Of a stretch of DNA of 64,000 nt, positions 35,851-45,595 are shown one piece after another; the stretch's first letter is position 1, and each line of letters starts with the position of its first letter. The notes under the pieces are model-generated. The model made no database searches, had not been told where the DNA came from, and saw nothing but the letters and a program-made list of their open reading frames with translations. The stretch is taken from IMG/VR virus record IMGVR_UViG_3300020439_000004, positions 1 through 64,000 of that record; one strand, given 5' to 3'. This stretch comes from a virus. The position numbers were made by a program, and so were the translations under genes.

Positions 35851-36908
35851 GTGAAGTAACTTTGACAGAGGAACAAAAACAACAAATAGAAAAATTATTT
35901 AAATCAAACCCCGATTTAAGAGATATCACCCAAAAAGTGTTTGATGATGAGAGTTTGGATGGTAGGTCGAAGCAAGGTAGGGCTGTTAGAGCATTCTTGA
36001 TTAAAAGCGATTTAACCTACAAAACTACTTTGGTTGACAAAGCAGAAGAGATAGATTTAACAACAGAGCAAAAGCAATTTTTAATGAGCAACAATATAGA
36101 GCGCGGAATGAACGCGCTAGAAGTTGCTCGTTTGACTTTTAAGGATAGAGAGATACAACCGCTTAGTCAGCAGCATAGAGTGACTATGGACTTTCTGAGA
36201 AAGTATCGCCCAGAGATAGTTGATGATAATGAAATGCTAACAAATGATAAGTGGTCGCCGCCAAAGTCCTTATCTAGAGCTATCAAAAAAGTCAATGACT
36301 GGGCTGGACAAAACTTTGATGAAATAACAATACAAACAAAACATAAAAAAATGTGCGAAAAGCTCTTGTTGTATCTCAAGAGTCCAAGATTTGTACATTT
36401 TATCAATCAATATTCTACAATAGCAGATAGAGAATTATTTGAGAGTGAATATGTCAGGACTGTATGGGACAAACCTGATTTAACTAATGATGAGCTTAAC
36501 TTGTACATCACTGTATGTACAAACTATGTACGCCAAAAGCATATTCAACAGAGAATAGACAAACTCAATGCTATGCTCAACGATTCTGAGAATGAGCAGA
36601 ATATTACTATAAGACTAACAGAAATAATCAAAGCCACCAGTGAAGAACTCAACCAATGTGAGAAAAGAATAGAATCGCTCACAAAAGATCTTAACGGAAG
36701 TAGGCAAGCGCGACTGAAAGCGCGTGGTGAAGAAAACGGTAGCATCGCAGCGCTCGTCGAAGCGTTTCAAGAAAAAGAAGAGCGAGATCGTATGATTCTA
36801 ATGGCAGAGATGCAAAATAAGCTCGTTGAAGATGAAGCTAATAGACTTGAGACTATGGACGAGTACAAAGCTCGTATACTTGGAATATCTAAAAAAGAAT
36901 TACTCTAA
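35847..36908 (+). CDS. Coiled-coil protein upstream of terminase (possible small terminase)
   Basis: 353 residues, coupled by ATGA to the sigma-like gene and by one base to the nuclease gene. The first half contains helical segments with a GRSKQGRAVRAFL turn that could be helix-turn-helix. Residues ~230-340 form a long charged coiled coil (QQRIDKLNAMLNDSENEQ, then RLTEIIKATSEELNQ). Size, coiled coil and place two genes before terL fit a small terminase subunit, but no signature confirms it. Confidence 0.45.
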   Translation: MSEVTLTEEQKQQIEKLFKSNPDLRDITQKVFDDESLDGRSKQGRAVRAFLIKSDLTYKTTLVDKAEEIDLTTEQKQFLMSNNIERGMNALEVARLTFKDREIQPLSQQHRVTMDFLRKYRPEIVDDNEMLTNDKWSPPKSLSRAIKKVNDWAGQNFDEITIQTKHKKMCEKLLLYLKSPRFVHFINQYSTIADRELFESEYVRTVWDKPDLTNDELNLYITVCTNYVRQKHIQQRIDKLNAMLNDSENEQNITIRLTEIIKATSEELNQCEKRIESLTKDLNGSRQARLKARGEENGSIAALVEAFQEKEERDRMILMAEMQNKLVEDEANRLETMDEYKARILGISKKELL

Positions 36909-37858
36909 TGGAATACAAGTGCAAAGAATGTGATAGAGAATTTGATAGCCGAAGAGGTTTTCATCTTCATTTGAAGGCGCATGCTTTGACTATAGGTGAT
37001 TATTATGTAAAACATTTTGATAGAAGAGATTTATATACAAATGATAGAATTCCATTCAAAAATTATGACCAGTATTTTAGAGATAATTTTACTAGTTATG
37101 ATAATTTTATAAAATGGGTTAATTCTGCTCCTGACAAAGATGTTAAGACACTGCTTAAGTCAAAAGCACAAGATAAATTCTCTTATAAGGGGATCGGTCT
37201 ATCTCCACCGAATCTTTATTATGATTTATCAGAGATGGCTAATATCAACCTCTATAAGAAATTATGGGGAAGCTATTCTAATTTTCTACAAGAATTAGAA
37301 ATAGAGAACTTCTATACAAAATCTCTGCCCCGAAACTTCTGGGATGACCCACATGACGACATAGAGATCTTTGTAGACACAAGAGAGAAAGCCCCACTTA
37401 AATTTAAGAATGCTATACAAAACAAATTAGACTTTGGGGATTATACAGTTGGAGGAGAACTTTACTCTAAAACATTTGTAGATAGGAAAGCACAAGACGA
37501 TTTCAGACACACATTTGGCAAAGACATCAACCGCTTCAGGAGAGAGATGGATAGATGTGTGCAATTTGATTCTTATATGTTTGTTGTAGCAGAAACAAAT
37601 ATAGAAAAACTAGAAAACCATAATAAAAGATCTAAATTCAAATCCAACCTAAGCTATCTCTGGCACAATGTCAGAGGTTTAATGGTAGAATACCCTAGAA
37701 ACTTACAAATCATATTTGCCCACAATAGAGCAGGAGCAAAGAAGATAATACCAAAAATACTTTTTTACGGTAAGGATTTGTGGAATGTAGATTTACAATA
37801 TTTTATAGACGAGAAAGTACATGGCTTGGAACAAAGGAGAACAAGGATATCGGCTTGA
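36908..37858 (+). CDS. ERCC4/XPF-type nuclease with N-terminal C2H2 zinc finger
   Basis: 316 residues. An eukaryote-like C2H2 finger opens the protein (C5xxC8-x12-H21xxxH25). After a ~120-residue helical linker, residues 153-~260 carry the ERCC4 nuclease signature: VDTRE (156-160), LDFGDYTVGG (175-183) and FVDRKAQDD (190-198), where the usual ERK is DRK. No helicase or HhH domain is attached. The gene overlaps terL by 38 bases, so it is probably expressed with it and might trim branched DNA before packaging. Restriction or recombination roles are alternatives. Confidence 0.8.
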   Translation: MEYKCKECDREFDSRRGFHLHLKAHALTIGDYYVKHFDRRDLYTNDRIPFKNYDQYFRDNFTSYDNFIKWVNSAPDKDVKTLLKSKAQDKFSYKGIGLSPPNLYYDLSEMANINLYKKLWGSYSNFLQELEIENFYTKSLPRNFWDDPHDDIEIFVDTREKAPLKFKNAIQNKLDFGDYTVGGELYSKTFVDRKAQDDFRHTFGKDINRFRREMDRCVQFDSYMFVVAETNIEKLENHNKRSKFKSNLSYLWHNVRGLMVEYPRNLQIIFAHNRAGAKKIIPKILFYGKDLWNVDLQYFIDEKVHGLEQRRTRISA

Positions 37859-39713
37859 CCATTCAGCTACAGAGTTAAATGAACAACTCAAAGCTATGGA
37901 AGGAAGCATCAAAGAAGAAGATGCTAGATACTACTTATATAAATTTCTAAGAAACAATATTTCATTCACCTCCGAAATGTTCTTAGGTGTTAGGTTATTC
38001 CCATTCCAAGCTATGGCTATTAAAGGAATGATGGTATCTGACTATTCTATGTTCGTATTCTCACGAGGAATGTCTAAGACCTTCTCTACAGCAATATATG
38101 TGCTGTTAGAGTGCCTCCTCAATCCTAAAGCAAATATAGGCGTTATAGCGGGTAGTTTCAGACAGTCTAAGCAAATCTTTCAGAAGATGGAAGATATATT
38201 GAGTAAACCAGAAGCTAGTTTACTTAAAGAATGTGGATTTAAAATACAAAAAGGAACTGACCAGTGGACATTGACTCTTGGCAGTAGCAGAGCTATAGCA
38301 CTGCCGCTGGCTAATGGAGAAAGGCTTCGGGGATTCCGATTTAATAGGATAGTGTTGGATGAGTTTTTAACTATACCAGAAAAGATTTTTAACGAAGTTA
38401 TTATTCCTTTTCTGGGTGTGGTGGAAAACCCTATCGAGCGCGAGGAATTATACAATCTCGAATCAAAATTAATCGAGAAAAATGAGATGAAGGAAGAAGA
38501 TCGGTATATTTGGCCCAATAACAAATTAATTATTCTTTCATCTCCATCCTTCAAATTTGAGTACATGTATAAACTTTATAAGAAGTATGAAGATTTAATA
38601 AATGGTTTGGGGGTAAAAGAGGGCGATGAAGAAGACGATTTTAAAGATGATGCTTATAGACTGATAATGCAGTTGAGTTATGATTGCGCTCCATCAAGAC
38701 TTTATGATCAGAACTTGCTTAAACAGGCAAAAGCTACAATGAGTGAAATGCAGTTTAAGAGGGAGTTTGGCGCACAATTTATAGATGAAAGTGATGGATA
38801 TTTTAGATTATCAAAAATGGCTGCTTGTACAATACCAGACGGTGAAATGCCAGCAGTTGAGATTGTTGGAAACCCTAGTGATGAATATATTTTGTCCTTT
38901 GACCCTAACTGGGCGGGAAACACAAGTGCTGACCATTTTGCTATGCATGTTTTCAAGATAGATAGAGATTCTCAGAAAGTTTGCTTAGTTCATAGCTATG
39001 CTATAGCAGGAGTATCTCTGAAACAGCATATGGAGTATTTTTTATATCTAATTAAATATTTTAACATAGTTGGTATATGCGGGGACTATAACGGTGGTGT
39101 CCAGTTTATAAACTCATGCAACGAGAGCGCTATCTTCAAAAACGAAAATATAAAGATTGGGGTTATAGATGTTGATTTAGAAAAACCAGAAAACTGGCAT
39201 TCAGACATAATGAGCTTCAAGAGTCAATACAATGTAAAGTCAAGAAACTATTGTATACTAAGAAAACCAACAGCAAACTGGAATAGGAATGCTAATGAGA
39301 TGCTACAGGCGGCAATAGACCATAAAAGAATATTATTTGCTTCTAGAGCGGTAGACACACACTTTGACGAGCAGAGAAAGAAAAATATACCCATAGACAA
39401 AATTAAATGGGATATGAAAATGTTGGGATCTTCAAAAGGAGCCTTAATGATTGATTTTATTGATCATCAGAAGTCAATAGTTGAATTAACTAAATCTGAA
39501 TGTGCAAACATAGAAGTTGTAGCTAATCCACAAGGCTCTCAGTCATTTAATCTACCACAAAACCTTAGAAGACAAAAAGGTCCAAATAGAGCTAGAAAAG
39601 ACTCATATTCTGCTTTGGTATTAGGAAACTGGTTTGCCAAAGTATTTTTTGATTCTGAAAATGCTACAGCAGAGAGACGAGTAGAAAGTACATTTGTGCC
39701 TTTTGCGATTTGA
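37821..39713 (+). CDS. terL: Terminase large subunit
   Basis: 630 residues. ATPase half: Walker A-like SRGMSKT (81-87), Walker B RIVLDEF (176-182), coupling motif LIILSSPS (236-243). Nuclease half with RNase-H-like acidic residues: SFDPNWA (Asp361), GICGDYNGG (Asp422) and MIDFIDH (Asp545/548). This is the packaging motor that cuts and translocates DNA into proheads. The start lies inside the ERCC4 gene; the adenine-site and Walker A deviate from GKS/T (GMSKT), as is common in terminases. Confidence 0.92.
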   Translation: MAWNKGEQGYRLDHSATELNEQLKAMEGSIKEEDARYYLYKFLRNNISFTSEMFLGVRLFPFQAMAIKGMMVSDYSMFVFSRGMSKTFSTAIYVLLECLLNPKANIGVIAGSFRQSKQIFQKMEDILSKPEASLLKECGFKIQKGTDQWTLTLGSSRAIALPLANGERLRGFRFNRIVLDEFLTIPEKIFNEVIIPFLGVVENPIEREELYNLESKLIEKNEMKEEDRYIWPNNKLIILSSPSFKFEYMYKLYKKYEDLINGLGVKEGDEEDDFKDDAYRLIMQLSYDCAPSRLYDQNLLKQAKATMSEMQFKREFGAQFIDESDGYFRLSKMAACTIPDGEMPAVEIVGNPSDEYILSFDPNWAGNTSADHFAMHVFKIDRDSQKVCLVHSYAIAGVSLKQHMEYFLYLIKYFNIVGICGDYNGGVQFINSCNESAIFKNENIKIGVIDVDLEKPENWHSDIMSFKSQYNVKSRNYCILRKPTANWNRNANEMLQAAIDHKRILFASRAVDTHFDEQRKKNIPIDKIKWDMKMLGSSKGALMIDFIDHQKSIVELTKSECANIEVVANPQGSQSFNLPQNLRRQKGPNRARKDSYSALVLGNWFAKVFFDSENATAERRVESTFVPFAI

Positions 39714-39756
39714 AAAGTTTCAAAGTAACTTTTATAACTTTAGTGTAAACTTTTAT

Positions 39757-41721
39757 ATGCCACGAAAATATACCAAAAGATCTGATTATTGGAACAAATT
39801 TAGAAAATCTGAGCAACCTATAGAAAGTCTACTTTCTTCAGAAGCTGAGAACTTTAATCCTGAACTCATAGGAGATAGCATCTATGAAAGCGTAGAAGCT
39901 TCTAGACTTTCAGAGCCTACAAAAAGAACTTCTAAGAGAAATAATAGAATTACTATTAACCCAGCTAAAAACAGGTTCCAGAATATTAAAGATGGCCTTT
40001 TGCCATTTGAGTATTCAAAAGATTCTGTAAGCGTTAAAGAGGCTATAGAGCTTTGCCAAAAAGCTTATTTCAACATAGCTACATTTAGAAGCACAATAGA
40101 TCTTTTATCTGAATTTGCTGATTCAGACATTTATCTTGAAGGCGGCACACAAAAATCAAGAAATTTTATAGATGCGTGGTTTAAGAGAATCAAAATGCAC
40201 GATCTTAAATCTCAGTTCTTCAGAGAGTACTACAGATCAGGCAATGTTTTCTTGTATAGAGTTGACGGTGTACTACCTCTCAGAAATAGCCAAAAAGTTT
40301 TAGAGGCTTATGGAGCTAGCTCAAGATCAAAGGTTCCTATTAAGTATATGGTTATAAACCCAACTGATGTGGCAACAAAGGGTTCTGTTTCTTTTACTGA
40401 TTATAGTTATTTTAAAGTTTTGACTCCTTTTGAGATAGCAAGACTTAAAAACCCACAAACAGAACACGAACAAGAACTTTTCAACTCTTTACCAGAGGAT
40501 GTGCAAACAAGAATTAAGGTTGGTACTTCAGCAAACAGCGAGAGACTTTATATAGAATTAGATACAGATTATTTGCATCCTGTCTTTGCTAAGAAGCAAG
40601 ATTATGAGCCAATGGCTGTTCCAGCAGGTTTCTCTGTACTTGATGATTTAAACAAGAAAATAGAATTAAAGAAAATAGATCAAGCTATTAGCCGCTCTAT
40701 TGAAAATGTAGTTTTATTAGTAACCATGGGGGCTGAACCTGATAAGGGTGGTGTTAATCACAAAAACTTAGCTGCTATGCAACAAATATTTAGAAACCAG
40801 AGTGTTGGTAGAGTTCTTGTATCTGACTATACAACAAAAGCCGACTTTGTTATTCCTGATCTTAGGAAGGTTGTTGGCTCTGAGAAGTATGAGGTATTAA
40901 ACAAAGATATTGAAGAAGGTCTTCAGAATATTCTAATTGGTGATACTAAATACTCAGACGGCAAAATTAAAATGAAAGTATTTTTCCAGAGACTAGAAGA
41001 ATCTAGAAATTTATTTTTAAAAGAATTTATAAACCCTGAAATAAGAAGAATTTGTAAGAATGCAGGTTTGCGTTCTTGGCCAGAGGTAAAGTTTGTTAAG
41101 AATGACACATTAGATGATGACAACTTAACTAAGCTAGCTACAAGGCTTATGGAGCTTGGAGTAATTACTCCAGAGCAAGGAATGAAGGTTGTTGCAACTG
41201 GTACATTCCCAGATCCAGAAGAGATGGCTCCAGCTCAAGACAGGTTTAAAGAAGAAAGAGAAAAAGGTTATTACATGCCTCTAGTTAATACTATTAACTT
41301 ATATGATGACGATGATACTCCTGATAAACCTGCTCCAGCAGATACACCACAAGCTGTAGCTCCTTCAGGTGGCAGACCAGTAGGAGTATCTAATTCTAAA
41401 GTTTTCTCAAAGAAAAATATTATTGCTGCTACTAAACAAGTTAATGAATTTGAACTTAGAGCATTTAGAGAATTTGCCGCGAAATTCGGTCTTAAGAGAA
41501 TGTCTAAAGAAAAGAAAGAATTAGTATCTCGCGCTTGTGAGTCTATTATAGTAGCAAAAGATCACACTCAATGGGATGAGTCTCTTGCAGAGGTTGTAGA
41601 TAATTTAGATTCTCTAGCATCTCTTGGAGTGCATGATAAAGTGCTTGAGTTAGGTGCTGAACATCAGCTAGATGATTTATCTTCTGCAATTTTATATCAC
41701 TCTACGCAAATTTGCGTGTAA
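39757..41721 (+). CDS. Portal protein
   Basis: 654 residues from MPRKYTKRSD; an upstream start at 39694 would lie mostly inside terL, so the ATG at 39757 is used. Size, position between terL and the protease, and segments such as ANSERLYIELDTDYLHPVFA, IDQAISRSIENVVLLVTMGA and GDTKYSDGKIKMKVFFQRLE fit a portal of the large-phage type. It forms the dodecameric DNA channel at the capsid vertex. The C-terminal ~140 residues (after a Pro/Ala-rich linker) form an extra helical domain. GTGTAA lies 14 bases before the ATG. Confidence 0.8.
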   Translation: MPRKYTKRSDYWNKFRKSEQPIESLLSSEAENFNPELIGDSIYESVEASRLSEPTKRTSKRNNRITINPAKNRFQNIKDGLLPFEYSKDSVSVKEAIELCQKAYFNIATFRSTIDLLSEFADSDIYLEGGTQKSRNFIDAWFKRIKMHDLKSQFFREYYRSGNVFLYRVDGVLPLRNSQKVLEAYGASSRSKVPIKYMVINPTDVATKGSVSFTDYSYFKVLTPFEIARLKNPQTEHEQELFNSLPEDVQTRIKVGTSANSERLYIELDTDYLHPVFAKKQDYEPMAVPAGFSVLDDLNKKIELKKIDQAISRSIENVVLLVTMGAEPDKGGVNHKNLAAMQQIFRNQSVGRVLVSDYTTKADFVIPDLRKVVGSEKYEVLNKDIEEGLQNILIGDTKYSDGKIKMKVFFQRLEESRNLFLKEFINPEIRRICKNAGLRSWPEVKFVKNDTLDDDNLTKLATRLMELGVITPEQGMKVVATGTFPDPEEMAPAQDRFKEEREKGYYMPLVNTINLYDDDDTPDKPAPADTPQAVAPSGGRPVGVSNSKVFSKKNIIAATKQVNEFELRAFREFAAKFGLKRMSKEKKELVSRACESIIVAKDHTQWDESLAEVVDNLDSLASLGVHDKVLELGAEHQLDDLSSAILYHSTQICV

Positions 41722-41722
41722 A

Positions 41723-41728
41723 GGAGGT
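41723..41728 (+). promoter_or_regulatory. Strong Shine-Dalgarno at the protease/scaffold start
   Basis: AGGAGG, rare in this window. It is two bases from the ATG at 41730 (too close) and seven from the TTG at 41736 (ideal), so the true start may be the TTG. Confidence 0.6.
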
Positions 41729-41729
41729 T

Positions 41730-43250
41730 ATGCAATTGGATGATTTTAATATTTGCCAATTTGAAGGCAAGATAAGAGAAATAAAAGAAGAGGAATTTGA
41801 GGCGTTCGGTTTATCAGAAGGTTCTATAGCAGAGGCGGCTCAATCATTGCTCCCAGAAGACTTTGATCCAGAACAGAATATAGATGTTCTGCCAGTTGTA
41901 TTTAATTTGGCGAAAGTTAACGAGTTTAATAAAAATGGTGATGGGATTGATTCCAAGACAGCCGTGGCTGCCGTAAAAAGATTTATCAACAAGCCAATAA
42001 ATATTGAACATAAAAAAGATAAAATAGTCGGCCATATGATTAATGCGTCCTTCTCTACACGAGAGTTTGACTTTAAAAATAACGACATTGAATCTTATGC
42101 CGACAAAACTGAGCCTTACTATATAAATGCAGCAGGTCTTATTTATAGACAAATATATCCAAAATTAGCTGACGCAATAATGGAAGCCTCTGATGATAAT
42201 GATGAGACGTATCAATCCATTTCTGCGAGTTGGGAATTAGCCTTTAAGCAATACGAAGTAACATATGGTTCAAACATTTTAGAAGATTCTAAGGTTTTAA
42301 CTGGTAGCGAAAAAGAAGAGAAAAAGCAGTATTTAAAGGGTCTTGGTGGAAAAGGGCAAGATGACGACGGAGTTCCCGTCAATAGATTAATTGTTGGTGA
42401 AACCTATCCTCTGGGTGCAGCCCTAACAAGAAATCCTGCCGCAGCAGTCAAGGGTGTTTACCCAGACGAAGCCAAAGATGAAAAAATGGAATCAGAAAAA
42501 ATTTCCCTAAATAGCAATAAAAATGTAAATGCAGACAAATTTAAATTTATTTTTAATAATATGGACAAAGAACAATTCGACGAACTTATGGCTAAAGTTG
42601 GCGAGAGTGTTGCTTCTGTAGTGAAGCAAGAGTCTGAAGCTTCAACTATTGGCGAAATCATGCGTGATGCACTCACGGACCACAGCGAATCTTGGAAATC
42701 CAAGGTTGAGCTTGAGCGGGAGGCTAAAGCCAAGGCTGAAGCCGATCTTTCTGAAGTTAAGGAAGCCCTTGACGCTACGAAAGAGGAATTAGAAACTCTT
42801 AAAGCTGAAGCTGAAGCTAAAGCAACTGCTGATCTTTTCAACGATAGAATGAATTTTATCGACAATGATTACGATCTTAATGAGCAGGAGCTTGAGTTAG
42901 TCACTGCTGAAGTCAAAGAATTGGAATCTACTGAAGAAGCCTTCGAAGCTTACAAAGGTAAATTGCAGGTAATCTTTGCTCACAAACTCAAAGCTAATAT
43001 TGAAGCCAAAGAAGCTGAGATAAAAGCAAGAATCGAGGAAGCTGTTGCTAGTAAGAGTGAAGATGCTGTTGAGGAAGAGGCTCCAAAAGCTGACCCTCAG
43101 CCTGAGCCTGAGCCAGAACCAGCAGAAGAGTTAGAAGTTGAAGAGGATGAAGAAGCTGAAGCTTCAATTCCAAACAACAACGCTGACGCTAGTGAAAAGA
43201 TTTCTTTAGTCGAAAGACTCAAGAAGAACTTCTCTGTAGAAGTATCCTAA
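41730..43250 (+). CDS. Prohead protease fused to scaffold-like coiled coil
   Basis: 506 residues from ATG 41730 (TTG 41736 is possible). Residues ~50-200 look like a phage prohead protease: NKNGDGIDSKTAVAAVKRF, NIEHKKDKIVGHM with a candidate His94, and ETYQSISASWELA with candidate Ser163/165. Residues ~250-420 are a long Ala/Glu/Lys coiled coil (AEADLSEVKEALDATKEELE) typical of scaffolds, and the end is acidic with a PEPEPEP run. Such fusions let the scaffold be cleaved from the head interior. Catalytic residues are inferred. Confidence 0.7.
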   Translation: MQLDDFNICQFEGKIREIKEEEFEAFGLSEGSIAEAAQSLLPEDFDPEQNIDVLPVVFNLAKVNEFNKNGDGIDSKTAVAAVKRFINKPINIEHKKDKIVGHMINASFSTREFDFKNNDIESYADKTEPYYINAAGLIYRQIYPKLADAIMEASDDNDETYQSISASWELAFKQYEVTYGSNILEDSKVLTGSEKEEKKQYLKGLGGKGQDDDGVPVNRLIVGETYPLGAALTRNPAAAVKGVYPDEAKDEKMESEKISLNSNKNVNADKFKFIFNNMDKEQFDELMAKVGESVASVVKQESEASTIGEIMRDALTDHSESWKSKVELEREAKAKAEADLSEVKEALDATKEELETLKAEAEAKATADLFNDRMNFIDNDYDLNEQELELVTAEVKELESTEEAFEAYKGKLQVIFAHKLKANIEAKEAEIKARIEEAVASKSEDAVEEEAPKADPQPEPEPEPAEELEVEEDEEAEASIPNNNADASEKISLVERLKKNFSVEVS

Positions 43251-43288
43251 TTAAACAATTAACTATTAACTATTAAATACTAATAATC

Positions 43289-43912
43289 ATGGCAAACGAA
43301 ATTACACGTTTATTGCCGTTTCGTCAATACGATGAGAATGATGTTGTAAACTTCTATTCTCTTGATGCCGAAACGGGCGAAGCGGGTTCTGTTGTTAGAG
43401 TTAGCGCTGCTAACTTAGACCAAGAACCTGTAAAGTATGTCGAAAGAGGCGATAGCAATTCTTACGACAATACGTTGGGCCACGGACTATCATTGTATCC
43501 TGAAGTACCGTACAAAGTTACTAAATGTACAGGCACTGGTGCAACTCAGATTCCGTTGGGTATTTTGTTACGGGATGTCCGTGCAAAAGATGAAAATGGT
43601 GAAAATCTTCTCTACTATCCAGAGAAGAAAGAAGAACTTCAGTGCGTTGTATCTGGAGAAGCTGTACCTATCGCAACTAAGGGTTTATTTACAATGAATG
43701 TAAATGCTCTTAAGGGTGGGTTAGCTCCTGCAATCAACTCTCTTGCTGTTTGTTCTACTAACGGAACTCTTACTGGTGTTGCTCGCTCTTCTGCGTCATC
43801 AAATCAGAAAGATGTTGCTGTTGGTAAGTTCATCGCCACAGGTCAGCGTGAGTCATCTAATACAACTGATGCTTTCGCTGGTTCATACGCAATCCTTAAA
43901 CTTGAACTGTAA
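43289..43912 (+). CDS. Head decoration/stabilisation-like protein
   Basis: 207 residues between scaffold and capsid. Strand-rich (AGSVVRVSAANLDQEPVKYV, then PLGILLRDVRAKDENGENLL), with a GEAVPIATKGLFT segment resembling capsid decoration proteins. Uses CGT for Arg, like the capsid gene, suggesting high expression. No Shine-Dalgarno. Confidence 0.6.
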   Translation: MANEITRLLPFRQYDENDVVNFYSLDAETGEAGSVVRVSAANLDQEPVKYVERGDSNSYDNTLGHGLSLYPEVPYKVTKCTGTGATQIPLGILLRDVRAKDENGENLLYYPEKKEELQCVVSGEAVPIATKGLFTMNVNALKGGLAPAINSLAVCSTNGTLTGVARSSASSNQKDVAVGKFIATGQRESSNTTDAFAGSYAILKLEL

Positions 43913-43915
43913 TTA

Positions 43916-43921
43916 GGAGGA
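43916..43921 (+). promoter_or_regulatory. Strong Shine-Dalgarno of the capsid gene
   Basis: AGGAGG, ten bases before the ATG at 43932; one of few canonical ribosome sites in the window. Confidence 0.7.
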
Positions 43922-43931
43922 AATATTACTT

Positions 43932-45077
43932 ATGAAAATTACAATCAAAAGAACCGAAGATCAATTGGCCCTTGTGAGAGCAATGGGTTCAAATAATCGT
44001 GAGGAAGCTTATGAGGCACAAGCAGCAGTAGCTGATCTTCTTGGACCAGTGGTCTCTGAAGTAATCAACAATGCTCCAACAGTTGGAAATCTCTACACCA
44101 GCCTTTCATATGGTGAAGATGATAACCCTTCTCTGCCTTTGGATCTTTTCCACGACATCACTGATGAGGACTACATTCAGGTGTATTCTCAGCAAGTAGC
44201 TGGTGGCCTTCCATATAGCCAAGTCTTTCCTGCTCACAACGAGCTTAAGTTCAGCACTTACACACTTGATAGCGCTCTTGCGTTTGACCGTAAGTATGTT
44301 CGTAAGGCTCGTCTTGATGTTGTCAGCAAGACTTTCACTAGGATGGCTCAAGAAGTTTTACTTAAGCAGACTAAAACTGCTTTTAATGTTCTTGCAACTG
44401 CATTGGTTAAAGGACAGGGAACTTCATCAACCGCTGGTAGCCAAATTATTGGCTCTACAACTGAAAACCGTTTCGTTCTTGACGACTTCAACCGCTTGAT
44501 CACAAAGAGCAAGCGTATCAACAGCTCCTTCAATGGAGGTACTCCTGTTGGTGGAGTTAAGTCTGGAATTACGGATCTTTTAGTTTCTCCAGAAATGGTT
44601 GAGCAACTCCGCTCTATGGCTTACAACCCAATCAACACAATTGATTCAGATGGTAACTCACCAGACTCTGGTGGAGACGGTCAAGTAGCTCCAGACGTTC
44701 TTCGTCAAGAGTTATTTAGCGCCGCTGGACTTCCATCTTTCTATGGTATTAATATCATGGAGATCAATCAGATGGGTATCAACCAAACCTTCAACAAGCT
44801 TTTCGCAGCAGTTGTTACTGCTGAGGGTGCTACTGTTGTTGGTGGAGGTAACACTGGAACCTTTAGTCAGACTGATGACGAAATCGTTATCGGTATTGAC
44901 CGCAGCAAAGACGCTCTTATACGTCCTGTTGTTATCGGTGAAGGATCACCTTCAGAGTTGCAAGTTCTCGTTGATGACCAGTTCTCAGTTCGCCAGAACA
45001 AGATTGGTTACTACGGTAAAGTTGAAGAGGGTCGCATCTGCATTGATGACCGCGCTCTTATCGGACTTGCTGTTTAA
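43932..45077 (+). CDS. Major capsid protein (HK97-fold likely)
   Basis: 381 residues. An N-terminal helical region, a central SYGEDDNPSLPLDLFHDI segment, a spine-helix-like part (KARLDVVSKTFTRMAQEVLL) and a strand-rich end (IGYYGKVEEGRICIDDRALI) fit an HK97-fold capsid protein placed after protease and decoration genes. Codon choice differs from most neighbours: Arg is mostly CGT/CGC and many codons end in C, the mark of a very highly expressed gene. A strong Shine-Dalgarno precedes it and a terminator follows it. Confidence 0.85.
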   Translation: MKITIKRTEDQLALVRAMGSNNREEAYEAQAAVADLLGPVVSEVINNAPTVGNLYTSLSYGEDDNPSLPLDLFHDITDEDYIQVYSQQVAGGLPYSQVFPAHNELKFSTYTLDSALAFDRKYVRKARLDVVSKTFTRMAQEVLLKQTKTAFNVLATALVKGQGTSSTAGSQIIGSTTENRFVLDDFNRLITKSKRINSSFNGGTPVGGVKSGITDLLVSPEMVEQLRSMAYNPINTIDSDGNSPDSGGDGQVAPDVLRQELFSAAGLPSFYGINIMEINQMGINQTFNKLFAAVVTAEGATVVGGGNTGTFSQTDDEIVIGIDRSKDALIRPVVIGEGSPSELQVLVDDQFSVRQNKIGYYGKVEEGRICIDDRALIGLAV

Positions 45078-45102
45078 TCGACAGACACAATCTGACATTA
45101 TT

Positions 45103-45136
45103 AAGAGTCGCCTCGAAAGGGGCGGCTCTTTTTTTT
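45103..45136 (+). terminator. Intrinsic terminator after the capsid gene
   Basis: AAGAGTCGCCTC-GAAA-GGGGCGGCTCTT (12 pairs, two G-U, GNRA loop) followed by a T-run of eight. Confidence 0.93.
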
Positions 45137-45168
45137 GATATTTTAATTAAAATTGATATTATATATAT

Positions 45169-45591
45169 ATGAGTAAGAAAAAGTCTCCAAAGAAAATGAC
45201 GGTATCTAAAGGTGTAGAAAAGAAGAATTTAGAGGAGTTTGATGTAACAGATGGTAAAGAAAGAGATAAAAAAGAAAAAGCTCTAGAAGAAGTAAAAGAG
45301 CTTGAAGAGTTGCTTGGAATGCCTCAAATGAATCCTTATGGAACCTTAAATAGAGACATCTTCAGACAAAGATTAGAGTCTTCATCCGCTTCAGATCTTA
45401 CAGATTTAGCTGCCAGAGTAGGCGTTCCTAGAGAAAGAAATATGAATCTTTTGAGGAAATCATTACTTCAATCTTTTGATTTCTATGCTCAAAAGCATAA
45501 CGTCACTGTACAAGGAAACGCTAAACCAATTATAGACCCAAGTTCCCCAGACTATGAAAAAACTGTAAAGTTATTTAAAGATTTACTATAA
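45169..45591 (+). CDS. Head-neck protein, hypothetical (140 aa)
   Basis: 140 residues: very Lys-rich N-terminus (MSKKKSPKKM), a charged helix, and a compact C-terminal domain (SSASDLTDLAARVGVPRERN). First gene after the capsid terminator, so it begins the neck/tail operon. Some similarity to head-associated proteins by position only. Confidence 0.55.
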   Translation: MSKKKSPKKMTVSKGVEKKNLEEFDVTDGKERDKKEKALEEVKELEELLGMPQMNPYGTLNRDIFRQRLESSSASDLTDLAARVGVPRERNMNLLRKSLLQSFDFYAQKHNVTVQGNAKPIIDPSSPDYEKTVKLFKDLL

Positions 45592-45595
45592 CTTT

